NCBI RefSeq assembly: GCF_008107625.1
Contig: NZ_SDKK01000007.1
Coordinates: 26,055-90,054 of the forward strand
Direction of reading: 5' to 3'
DNA: 64,000 nucleotides
From: Zoogloea oleivorans
GTDB lineage: Bacteria > Pseudomonadota > Gammaproteobacteria > Burkholderiales > Rhodocyclaceae
This document shows, piece by piece, positions 31,313 to 38,242 of the stretch (position 1 is the stretch's first letter; each line of letters starts with the position of its first letter). Below the pieces are notes generated by a model, which did not search any database, was not told the DNA's origin, and was given only the letters and a program-made list of their open reading frames with translations. Made by a program: the position numbers and the translations under genes.

Positions 31313-31897
31313 ATGAAGCCGCATCACACCGATACCCGCCAGCACATCCTCGATACCGGCAGCCGGATCATCGCCGGGAAGGGGTTTTCCTGCGTTGGCC
31401 TGAACGAAATCCTGCAGGCAGCAGAAGTGCCCAAAGGGTCGTTCTATCACTACTTCAAGTCCAAGGAACAATTCGGCGAGGCCTTGCTGGAAAATTTTTT
31501 CGACGGTTACCTCGGTCAGATCGACACGCTGTTCACCACGCCCGGGCTGTCGGCCCGCGAACGCCTGCTGCGCTACTGGCAGCAGTGGCAGCAAACCCAG
31601 TGCGAAAGCTGCGACGATCAGAAATGCCTGGTCGTCAAACTCGGCGCCGAAGTCGCCGACCTCTCGGAAGCCATGCGGCTGACCCTGCGCAACGGCACCG
31701 AGCACGTCATCGAACGCCTGGCAGGCTGTATCGCCGCCGGGCTGGCCGATGCCTCCCTGCCCACACTTAAACCTGTGGACACGGCCCGCACGCTTTACCA
31801 GTTGTGGCTCGGAGCCAGCCTGCTGGCCAAGCTGCACCGCAACGCCAGCCCGCTGGAGCACGCCATGCGGGCAACCCTGCAACTGCTGTCCCACTAA
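31313..31897 (+). CDS. nemR: TetR family regulator, NemR-like
   Basis: A 194-residue repressor. The N-terminal helix-turn-helix has DTRQHILDTGSRIIAGKGFS and EVPKGSFYHYFKSKEQFGEAL (20 residues from PKGS). The ligand domain contains a CESCDDQKC cluster (about 99-107), matching the cysteines by which NemR senses electrophiles and hypochlorite. Two copies of its putative operator flank the gene. It probably controls nemA, 84 bases downstream. Confidence 0.9.
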   Translation: MKPHHTDTRQHILDTGSRIIAGKGFSCVGLNEILQAAEVPKGSFYHYFKSKEQFGEALLENFFDGYLGQIDTLFTTPGLSARERLLRYWQQWQQTQCESCDDQKCLVVKLGAEVADLSEAMRLTLRNGTEHVIERLAGCIAAGLADASLPTLKPVDTARTLYQLWLGASLLAKLHRNASPLEHAMRATLQLLSH

Positions 31898-31944
31898 AAC
31901 ACGCAAATACCCTTCCGAATTTCCCTTACCGCTCGGTCAAAAAA

Positions 31945-31959
31945 TAGACGACCGGTCTA
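31945..31959. promoter_or_regulatory. NemR-type operator upstream of nemA
   Basis: The identical 15-base inverted repeat TAGACGACCGGTCTA seen before the TetR gene lies 22 bases before the nemA ATG. The matching spacing at both promoters points to direct, coordinated repression. Confidence 0.85.
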
Positions 31960-31981
31960 ATCAAACCACAAGGAAAGCACC

Positions 31982-33070
31982 ATGACCACGCTCTTCGACC
32001 CGATCCAGATCGGCGACATTTCCCTCGCCAACCGCATCGCCATGGCACCGCTGACGCGCAACCGCGCCACCGGCACCATCCCGACCCCAATCATGGCCGA
32101 ATACTACGGCCAGCGCGCCACGGCCGGCCTGATCATCGCCGAGGCCAGCCAGATCAGCCCGATGGCCCAGGGCTACCTCGACACACCGGGCATCCATTCG
32201 CCGGAACAGATCGCCGCCTGGCGCCCGGTGACCGACGCAGTGCACGCCGCCGGCGGTCGCATCGTTCTGCAACTGTGGCATGTGGGCCGGATTTCCCACA
32301 GTTCCCTGCTGCCCGACGGCGCCGCCCCGGTATCGTCCACTAACCAAATCGCCGCCACCCAAACCTTCACCCGCGACGGCTTCGTGCCGGTGTCTGCCCC
32401 CCGCGCCCTGCGTGACGACGAGCTGCCCGGCCTGGTCGAGGACTACCGCCGCGCTGCCCGCAACGCCATTGAAGCCGGCTTCGACGGTGTCGAACTTCAC
32501 GCCGCCAACACCTATCTGCTGGAGCAGTTCCTGCGCGACAGCATCAACGACCGCAGCGGCCCCTACGGCGGCAGCATCCCCAACCGGGCGCGCCTGCTCC
32601 TCGAAGTGGTCCAGGCCATCGCCAGCGAAATCGGCGCCGGCCGCACCGGCGTGCGCCTGAGCCCCCTGACCACCTTCGGCGGCAGCTCACCGCTGGACAG
32701 CAATCCCCAGGCGCTCTACGGCTATGTGATCGAACAACTCGCCCCGCTGGGCCTGGCCTTCGTGCATATGATCGAAGGCCAGACCGGTGGCGAACGTCAT
32801 CCCGCAGACGCCCCGACCTTTGACTACGCGGCCCTGCGCAAGGCCTTCCCGGGCGCCTGGATCGTCAATAACGGCTTCAGCCGCACCGACGCCCTCGACG
32901 CTGTGGAAAGCGGCCAGACCGATCTGGTCGCCTTTGGCCGTCCCTTCATCAGCAACCCGGACTTCGTCCGCCGCCTGAAAGAGGACGCGCCCCTCAACGC
33001 GCTGCGCGCCGACAAGCTGTACGGCGGCGGCGCGGAAGGTTATATCGACTACCCGGCCCTGCAAAACTGA
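31982..33070 (+). CDS. nemA: N-ethylmaleimide reductase (Old Yellow Enzyme family)
   Basis: A 362-residue FMN oxidoreductase that reduces activated C=C bonds and nitro compounds with NADPH. It begins LFDPIQIGDISLANRIAMAP and has the substrate-binding His/Asn in ELHAANTYLLEQFLRD (about 177-192), then YGGSIPNRARLLLEV and VAFGRPFISNPDFV (FMN phosphate region). It lies downstream of a NemR-like regulator with a shared operator, which supports a detoxification role. Confidence 0.95.
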   Translation: MTTLFDPIQIGDISLANRIAMAPLTRNRATGTIPTPIMAEYYGQRATAGLIIAEASQISPMAQGYLDTPGIHSPEQIAAWRPVTDAVHAAGGRIVLQLWHVGRISHSSLLPDGAAPVSSTNQIAATQTFTRDGFVPVSAPRALRDDELPGLVEDYRRAARNAIEAGFDGVELHAANTYLLEQFLRDSINDRSGPYGGSIPNRARLLLEVVQAIASEIGAGRTGVRLSPLTTFGGSSPLDSNPQALYGYVIEQLAPLGLAFVHMIEGQTGGERHPADAPTFDYAALRKAFPGAWIVNNGFSRTDALDAVESGQTDLVAFGRPFISNPDFVRRLKEDAPLNALRADKLYGGGAEGYIDYPALQN

Positions 33071-33168
33071 CGCGGGACGGGTGGAAGGATCACGGCGTCT
33101 GACTTAAAAACCAGGCCGTGGGCAGGCTTGCACAGAGCCGGCCCATGGCCGAACCCCGAGCCCTTGCC

Positions 33169-33867
33169 ATGAACGACACTCATCTTCAAATCAACGCCGA
33201 CTTCACCCAGCGCGTCGTCATCCCTCCCGCTCAGGCCGGAGACTGGGTGCCCTCTCCCTGCGCCGGAGTATGGCGCCACCGGCTCGACCGCATCGGTGGA
33301 GAACTTGCCCGTGCAACCAGCATCGTTCGCTACGCAGCAGGCTCAAGCTTCAGCCCGCACACCCACGGCGGCGGCGAGGAATTCCTGGTACTCGACGGCG
33401 TGTTTTCGGATGAGCAGGGTGATTACCCGGCCGGCACCTACATCCGCAACCCGCCTGGCACCACGCACGCGCCCTTTACCCGGGAAGGCTGCACGATTTT
33501 CGTCAAACTGTGGCAGTTCGCCGAAAGTGACACCCAGCCGGTGCGAATCGACACGCCATCGGCTACCTGGTACCCGGGCCTCGTCCCCGGCCTGTCGGTC
33601 ATGCCCCTGCATGAATTCGACGGGATCAATTCGGCGCTGGTGAGATGGTCTCCCAACACCCGTTTCAACACCCACACGCATCCGGGTGGAGAAGAAATAC
33701 TGGTGCTCGAAGGCGTGTTTCGTGACGAAGCGGGAACGTATCCGGCCGGCACCTGGTTGCGCAACCCGCGCTGGAGCCGGCACACTCCCTACACGGAGGC
33801 CGAGGGCGCGCTCATCTACGTGAAAGTCGGACACCTGGGGGCGCCGATGCTGCAGATCTCCGGGTAA
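33169..33867 (+). CDS. Bicupin protein (ChrR-like cupin domains)
   Basis: A 232-residue protein with two tandem cupin domains. The first has FSPHTHGGGEEFLVLDGVFS (about 63-82); the second has FNTHTHPGGEEILVLEGVF (about 164-182). Each carries the His-x-His...Glu metal set. This resembles the cupin of ChrR anti-sigma proteins, but the zinc-binding anti-sigma domain is absent and no sigma factor gene is adjacent, so an enzyme or sensor role is open. In-frame ATGs at 33145 and 33118 are alternative starts. Confidence 0.85.
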   Translation: MNDTHLQINADFTQRVVIPPAQAGDWVPSPCAGVWRHRLDRIGGELARATSIVRYAAGSSFSPHTHGGGEEFLVLDGVFSDEQGDYPAGTYIRNPPGTTHAPFTREGCTIFVKLWQFAESDTQPVRIDTPSATWYPGLVPGLSVMPLHEFDGINSALVRWSPNTRFNTHTHPGGEEILVLEGVFRDEAGTYPAGTWLRNPRWSRHTPYTEAEGALIYVKVGHLGAPMLQISG

Positions 33868-33955
33868 ACAGTCTCTTCCCTCCCTCTTCAAGTCGGCGCA
33901 AACTGCCTCATGCGCATGTCGCAACGGCATGATCAGGCCGTCAAAGGAGAGCACG

Positions 33956-34288
33956 ATGGACAGGAAGGAAGCCTTCTGGCACATCCTCTATCGCTACCTG
34001 TGGCCCTTCCCCTACTTCCGGGACGTGACCCAAGGGAGCCTCCTCGAACGCCAGCAGAACTACCGCTACAACCGCCGGATCGGCATTCACCATCTTCCCG
34101 GCTTCATGCTCAAGTGGGCCTGTCTGACCCTGTTCTTCTTTGTGCTGGGTAATGTGTGTGAAGAACTGCTCGAAGTCGTGCTGCCCGCCGCCTGCTGCTT
34201 CGTTACCGGTACCTGGACCTTGACCATCGCCGTCCAGCTGACCGTCGCGTGGCTGTGGCTGCGACGCTTTCCGGAACTCGGCCGATAA
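33956..34288 (+). CDS. Small membrane protein of unknown function
   Basis: A 110-residue protein with two transmembrane helices (about 51-66, ALKWACLTLFFFVLG-like, and about 84-102). A charged, aromatic N-terminal region (HILYRYLWPFPYFRD) precedes them. A strong AAGGAGA site lies 7 bases before ATG 33956; the in-frame ATG at 33929 lacks one. I recognise no family. Confidence 0.65.
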   Translation: MDRKEAFWHILYRYLWPFPYFRDVTQGSLLERQQNYRYNRRIGIHHLPGFMLKWACLTLFFFVLGNVCEELLEVVLPAACCFVTGTWTLTIAVQLTVAWLWLRRFPELGR

Positions 34289-34302
34289 AAGGGCGCTTGC
34301 CC

Positions 34303-35715
34303 CTACAGCGTGACGCTCTCGCCCTTCTGCGGCAGCATCACGTCACGCCAGCCCAGCTGGTCACGAATGGCCTGGGCAAACGTGGCCGAGGCCCCCGCTT
34401 CCCCATGCACGACACAGGTATGCCGTGGCGGCGCATGAAAGCCGCGCAACCAGTCGAGCAACCCCGCCTGATCGGCATGAGCCGACAAGCCACCCACCGT
34501 GTAGATGCGTGCCCTGACCGGCACCGGCTGACCAAAAATGTGCACCAGCCGGGCACCATCGACAAGGCGGCGGCCGAGGCTGCCCGCCGCCTGGAAACCG
34601 GCAATCAGGACGCTGCATTCGCTGCGCGACAGGTTTTCGCGCAGGTGGTACTTGATCCGTCCGGCGTCGCACATGCCACTGGCCGAAATAATCACGGCAC
34701 CGCTCCGAACTTCATTCAGCGCCCTCGAGTGCTCCACATCGGCGACGAATTCAACCTTCATTTTCGCCGGATGTGTCTGCAGCCAGGCAATCAGCTCACG
34801 GGTCTCGCCATCGAGCAGGGCCGGATGTGCCAGCGTGATGCGCGTCGCCTCGTTGGCCATCGGTGAGTCGACATAAACCTTGAGCGGCGAGAGACGCTGA
34901 CGGCGCACCAGATCTGCCAGCAGGTAGATGATTTCCTGGGTACGGCCCACCGCGAAGGACGGAATGATCAGGTTGCCGTGACAGGCATGCGTCCGCTCGA
35001 TGGCAGCAACGATTTCATCTTCCGTTTCAGGCATCGGGCGGTGCAGACGATCACCGTAGGTCGATTCGATCAACAGCAGATCGGCCTCCGGCACCACCTT
35101 CTCGGGATCATTCAACACCGGGCGATTCGACATGCCGAGATCGCCGGAGAACACCAGTTTGCGCGGTCGCCCTTCGCCACTGACGCTTACTTCCAGCCAG
35201 GACGAGCCAAGAATGTGACCAGCGTCATGGAAGCAGACCTTGACCGTTTCAGCCGGATGAATTGTCTGACCATAGTTAGCCGGCCTGAGCAGACTGAGCG
35301 ACGACTGCGCCTGAGCTACGGTGTATAGCGGCGGCTGAACACCGCGCTCGCTCTTGCCACGGCGACGCTGATGACGCAGCTGCCATTCGGACTCTTTCTC
35401 CTGGATGTGGGCACTGTCCAGCAACAGCACTTCGAGCAGGTCGATGGTGGCCGGCGTCGCGTAGATCGGTCCGCGGAATCCCAATACGGCCAGACGCGGC
35501 AACAGCCCGGAGTGGTCGATGTGAGCATGCGTCAGTAACACGAAGTCGATATCGCGAACGTCGAAGCCGAAGTTCAAGGCATGCAGATTTTTGGAACGCG
35601 CCTCGGCGCCCCCCTGGAACATTCCACAATCAACCAGAAAACGGCAATTTCCCGTTTCGACCAGTGTGCAGGATCCGGTGACTTCTCCGGCCGCTCCCAT
35701 AAAACTGACTTGCAT
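34303..35715 (-). CDS. MBL-fold beta-CASP RNA-processing exonuclease
   Basis: A 470-residue beta-CASP ribonuclease. The metallo-beta-lactamase motifs are THAHIDHSG (about 55-63), HDAGHILGSS and FSGDLG; the beta-CASP domain has SASGMCDAGRIKYHL (about 344-358) and the final TVGGLSAHADQ. It resembles bacterial proteins annotated as CPSF73-like metallo-hydrolases. ATG 35715 has an AGGAGGTG ribosome site about 8 bases upstream; a longer in-frame reading starts in the Fur-site region and is rejected. It is divergent from the iron-island genes. Confidence 0.92.
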   Translation of the reverse strand: MQVSFMGAAGEVTGSCTLVETGNCRFLVDCGMFQGGAEARSKNLHALNFGFDVRDIDFVLLTHAHIDHSGLLPRLAVLGFRGPIYATPATIDLLEVLLLDSAHIQEKESEWQLRHQRRRGKSERGVQPPLYTVAQAQSSLSLLRPANYGQTIHPAETVKVCFHDAGHILGSSWLEVSVSGEGRPRKLVFSGDLGMSNRPVLNDPEKVVPEADLLLIESTYGDRLHRPMPETEDEIVAAIERTHACHGNLIIPSFAVGRTQEIIYLLADLVRRQRLSPLKVYVDSPMANEATRITLAHPALLDGETRELIAWLQTHPAKMKVEFVADVEHSRALNEVRSGAVIISASGMCDAGRIKYHLRENLSRSECSVLIAGFQAAGSLGRRLVDGARLVHIFGQPVPVRARIYTVGGLSAHADQAGLLDWLRGFHAPPRHTCVVHGEAGASATFAQAIRDQLGWRDVMLPQKGESVTL

Positions 35716-35856
35716 TTTGAACACCTCCTGAGCGGGTTCAGCATGAACCTCAGGATGCGGGATTGCAACGCCGGAGCGTGCCGAACCACGAGACAGGCGA
35801 ATGCCGGGCCGCATACGAATGATCAGAGCTGACGCGGAATATTATGTAAAAAACTT

Positions 35857-35875
35857 ACGAATGAAAATCATTCTC
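35857..35875. promoter_or_regulatory. Candidate Fur box
   Basis: The sequence around 35860-35875 (AATGAAAATCATTCTC) matches 14 of 19 positions of the classic Fur consensus by eye, within an AT-rich interval between the beta-CASP gene and the small gene at 35975. It sits at the left end of the haem/iron island. Confidence 0.55.
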
Positions 35876-35974
35876 ATATAATAACTTCCTGAATCTGTCA
35901 CATCCGATCATCGGAATCAGCGCCAGCAAGCCTCCGCCAGCCCGCGCAGCAACCGGACAGCCAGGAGGAGCACC

Positions 35975-36262
35975 ATGCAGCAACCCACACCACGCACCAC
36001 CATCGAAAACCAGCACAGGCAAGCTCACCATGCAGGTCCATCGCTGCTGGAGCAGTGGCACTGGCGCATGATCTGCCTGGACCAGGCTCATCGCCCCCTC
36101 GCCGGCCTGGAACGACTGACAGCTGGCCGCCCCGAATGGCGACCGGTGATGTGTGTCCTGATACAACAGTTGGCACGGGCTGACATGGGCCCTGGCGAAC
36201 AATTCTACGAAGTCCCCTACTCCGAGCGCCGACCCGCAGGCGGCCGAAGGGAAGCCAAGTGA
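35975..36262 (+). CDS. Small protein of unknown function in the iron island
   Basis: A 95-residue protein with CAGGAGGAGCACC immediately before ATG 35975, a strong translation signal. Notable segments are LLEQWHWRMICLDQAHRPLAG and a C-terminal QFYEVPYSERRPAGG (each read as a short motif). No signal peptide or membrane helix. It follows a candidate Fur box, so iron-responsive expression is likely. No family is recognised. Confidence 0.6.
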   Translation: MQQPTPRTTIENQHRQAHHAGPSLLEQWHWRMICLDQAHRPLAGLERLTAGRPEWRPVMCVLIQQLARADMGPGEQFYEVPYSERRPAGGRREAK

Positions 36263-36320
36263 GCAAGCTATCCCCGCGATACGACGGGTTTCGGCACATC
36301 TCATTCACGGAAGGGCAGGC

Positions 36321-36983
36321 ATGTGCCTGAAACAGCCTCATAGGCAGCATGAGCATGCTGCCGACCTTGCTCTGCCACTTGGTCCTGGATTGCAACAGCG
36401 TGCAGCCAAAGATCCCGGACCCCGCTGCCGAGCCAGACTATGGGAGTTGGATGACAAGCTTCATTGCCCGCTCATCGGCACTTGCCTGCCTATCGACGAA
36501 CTACATCGTCTGGCGCAACGTTTCAAGTTCAAGTCACCCTCGACCAATGAATTCGGCATGCATGTGGAAGCTGTTAGCCTCAGCCAGCATCGCAACCCGG
36601 TAGCTGCAGCCATCCAGCACTACCTGGAAAAGACCCACAAACTGTGGGTCGATCGATTTGCCCGCTTGAAGACCGATGCAGAGGTGCGTCTTCACTGGCA
36701 GGAGTGTCTGAAACGGGGTGAAGTGGCCGGCCCCTTGTGGGCCACCTGTACTCACAGGATGGTTTCCCCGGAAACCCGTCATCAAGCTTATGGTGATATC
36801 CACATGCTGTCTCATCAGGTCGGTAACAGCCTGGCGGTCGATGCACCACGTCTGGCCCATCTGACAGCCGACAACGCCCGCCAGGGGGCAGAACTGCGCA
36901 AACGGGCAATCCAGCACGCAGGTGAACTGGATGCCCTGCGCAGCCGACTGGCCGAGGCCGGGCACGCGCCCTCACTACCATGA
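36321..36983 (+). CDS. N-terminal part of a DUF2325-type protein (probably truncated)
   Basis: A 220-residue protein with LWELDDKLHCPLIGTCLPID (about 40-59). I recall this as the opening of longer proteins of about 400 residues that end with a DUF2325 domain. It goes on with HMLSHQVGNSLAVDAPRLAHL and a coiled segment (AELRKRAIQHAGELDALRSR), but stops before any DUF2325 CxGG-type domain. No remnant of that domain follows, because the next gene is on the opposite strand 4 bases later. It may be a shortened functional version or a decayed gene. It is in the same orientation as the 95-residue gene and behind the candidate Fur box. Confidence 0.6.
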   Translation: MCLKQPHRQHEHAADLALPLGPGLQQRAAKDPGPRCRARLWELDDKLHCPLIGTCLPIDELHRLAQRFKFKSPSTNEFGMHVEAVSLSQHRNPVAAAIQHYLEKTHKLWVDRFARLKTDAEVRLHWQECLKRGEVAGPLWATCTHRMVSPETRHQAYGDIHMLSHQVGNSLAVDAPRLAHLTADNARQGAELRKRAIQHAGELDALRSRLAEAGHAPSLP

Positions 36984-36987
36984 AAAT

Positions 36988-37284
36988 CTAGTGCCGCACG
37001 GGCAGCACCGGATGGACACCCGCTTCTTTAGCACAAAGCACTTCCAAGGCCTCCCACTTGCTCACCAACTGAGCCGCACTGCGGCTTAGTTCTTTGTCAT
37101 GGCGCTCATCCCGGCTCACGACCTGCAGATGCGCAACAATGGCGCGGGCGATGGCGGGCGTCGGATGGTCTGGATAACTCGTCATCAATGTGAGGAGTGC
37201 CGCCAGGGCCAAATCGGGGGCGGTCTCATATTCCGGCAGGGAATCCTCGTCCTCCCGGTCGTCACAATCGCAACTGAAGCTCAT
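36988..37284 (-). CDS. Small acidic protein coupled to the S4 paralogue
   Basis: A 98-residue protein starting MSFSCDCDDREDEDSLPE, with two cysteines and an acidic N-terminus, then a helical body (PAIARAIVAHLQVVSRDERH). Its ATG overlaps the end of the rpsD-like gene (positions 37281-37284, ATGA), so it is translationally coupled to it. No family recognised. Confidence 0.6.
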   Translation of the reverse strand: MSFSCDCDDREDEDSLPEYETAPDLALAALLTLMTSYPDHPTPAIARAIVAHLQVVSRDERHDKELSRSAAQLVSKWEALEVLCAKEAGVHPVLPVRH

Positions 37285-37892
37285 AGCCGCACCGCGTAGT
37301 ACTCGACCACGTCCTGCTCATCGACCGGGAAGGGTATTTCGCCGGCGTCAGGCAAGCGGGTCACGACGGCACTGAACTGCTTTTCGTCGCAATGCAACCA
37401 CTCGGGACGACTCAGCGACGGTTGCCCGATGCACTCCAGCACCATCGGCATGCGGCGCGAACGCTCCTTCAGGACAATGGTGTCTCCCACATTGATGCGG
37501 ATCGACCCGATATTTACTACCTGCCCGTTCAGGCTCAGATGCTTGTGGCGAACCAGTTGTCGCGCGGCAACGATCGTCGGTGCAAACCCGGCCCGAAAAA
37601 CAAAATTATCCAGACGTCTTTCAAGCAGTTCGATGAGTTTGTGACCTGTCGGTGCCTTCGCGTTCTTCGCTTCCTTGAAAAGCCGCTGAAGCTGCGACTC
37701 GGTCAGCCCGTAATTCATCCGCAGTTTCTGCTTCTCAATCAGCTTCAAGCCGTAATCCGACTTGCGGCGGGGACGCTGGCCGTGCTGACCAGGCGGGTAG
37801 TCGCGCTCTCCGAGGGGTTTTCTGGAAAGTCCCGGGAGTTCAACTCCCAGGGCACGCATGACTTTCAGACGGGGGCCGGTGTAGCGGGACAT
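37281..37892 (-). CDS. rpsD: Ribosomal protein uS4 paralogue (cysteine-free type)
   Basis: A 203-residue S4-like protein. It begins MSRYTGPRLKVMRALGVELP and has the DYGLKLIEKQKLRMNYGL segment and an S4 RNA-binding region (RLDNFVFRAGFAPTIVAARQ). It lacks the N-terminal zinc-binding cysteines of C+ S4 proteins and its C-terminal 30 residues are unusual. Main S4 genes normally sit in the rpsK-rpoA operon; this one lies alone in an iron island, so it is a paralogue. ATG 37892 (AGGA about 11 bases upstream) is preferred over an upstream in-frame reading. Confidence 0.88.
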   Translation of the reverse strand: MSRYTGPRLKVMRALGVELPGLSRKPLGERDYPPGQHGQRPRRKSDYGLKLIEKQKLRMNYGLTESQLQRLFKEAKNAKAPTGHKLIELLERRLDNFVFRAGFAPTIVAARQLVRHKHLSLNGQVVNIGSIRINVGDTIVLKERSRRMPMVLECIGQPSLSRPEWLHCDEKQFSAVVTRLPDAGEIPFPVDEQDVVEYYAVRL

Positions 37893-38242
37893 CGAATTTT
37901 TTTTCCTGTGTAGTTGTAAAAAAATTATTTGCTTAGAAAAGCATCCGCCAGTCGAGCGGCATGAGGCGCTGCTATACAAGTGCTCCGAATGTCAAAGCCC
38001 CCGTCAGAAAACAAGCGAGCAGGCAGACATTCAACATCATCGAATACATTAACCACTCCGAATTTTTGAGAACGGATCTCATCCTACATAGCGAGGCAAA
38101 AAATGTAAACAAGAATGATTTGCATTTAGATTTAAACATCTCTAGCATTCTCTCCCTGAAACAAAGCAGGGAGGCCCAAAAGCCTTCCGCACTATCTTTT
38201 TTGAGCGTCAAGCCAGCCACTTCAGATTCACCAGCTAGCCAG
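37893..38242. other. AT-rich divergent promoter region between rpsD paralogue and haem receptor
   Basis: About 350 bases much richer in A and T than neighbouring genes, between two divergent genes. It contains a second Fur-like motif at 38111-38129 and several A/T tracts. No coding frame here looks real; an in-frame extension of the receptor would have no signal peptide. Confidence 0.6.
38111..38129. promoter_or_regulatory. Candidate Fur box upstream of the haem receptor
   Basis: AAGAATGATTTGCATTT has the AATGAT / CATT half-site arrangement of Fur sites (about 11 of 19 consensus positions by eye). It lies 114 bases before the receptor start in AT-rich sequence, in keeping with iron regulation of the haem operon. 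Confidence 0.5.

Noticed and set aside
35855..36395. Minus-strand frames opposite the 95-residue gene and the Fur-like site
   Set aside because: They lack a ribosome site and domains, and overlap a plus-strand gene with an excellent AGGAGG site.
37961..38242. N-terminal extension of the haem receptor starting near 37961
   Set aside because: The extra residues come from AT-rich promoter sequence and would bury the signal peptide.
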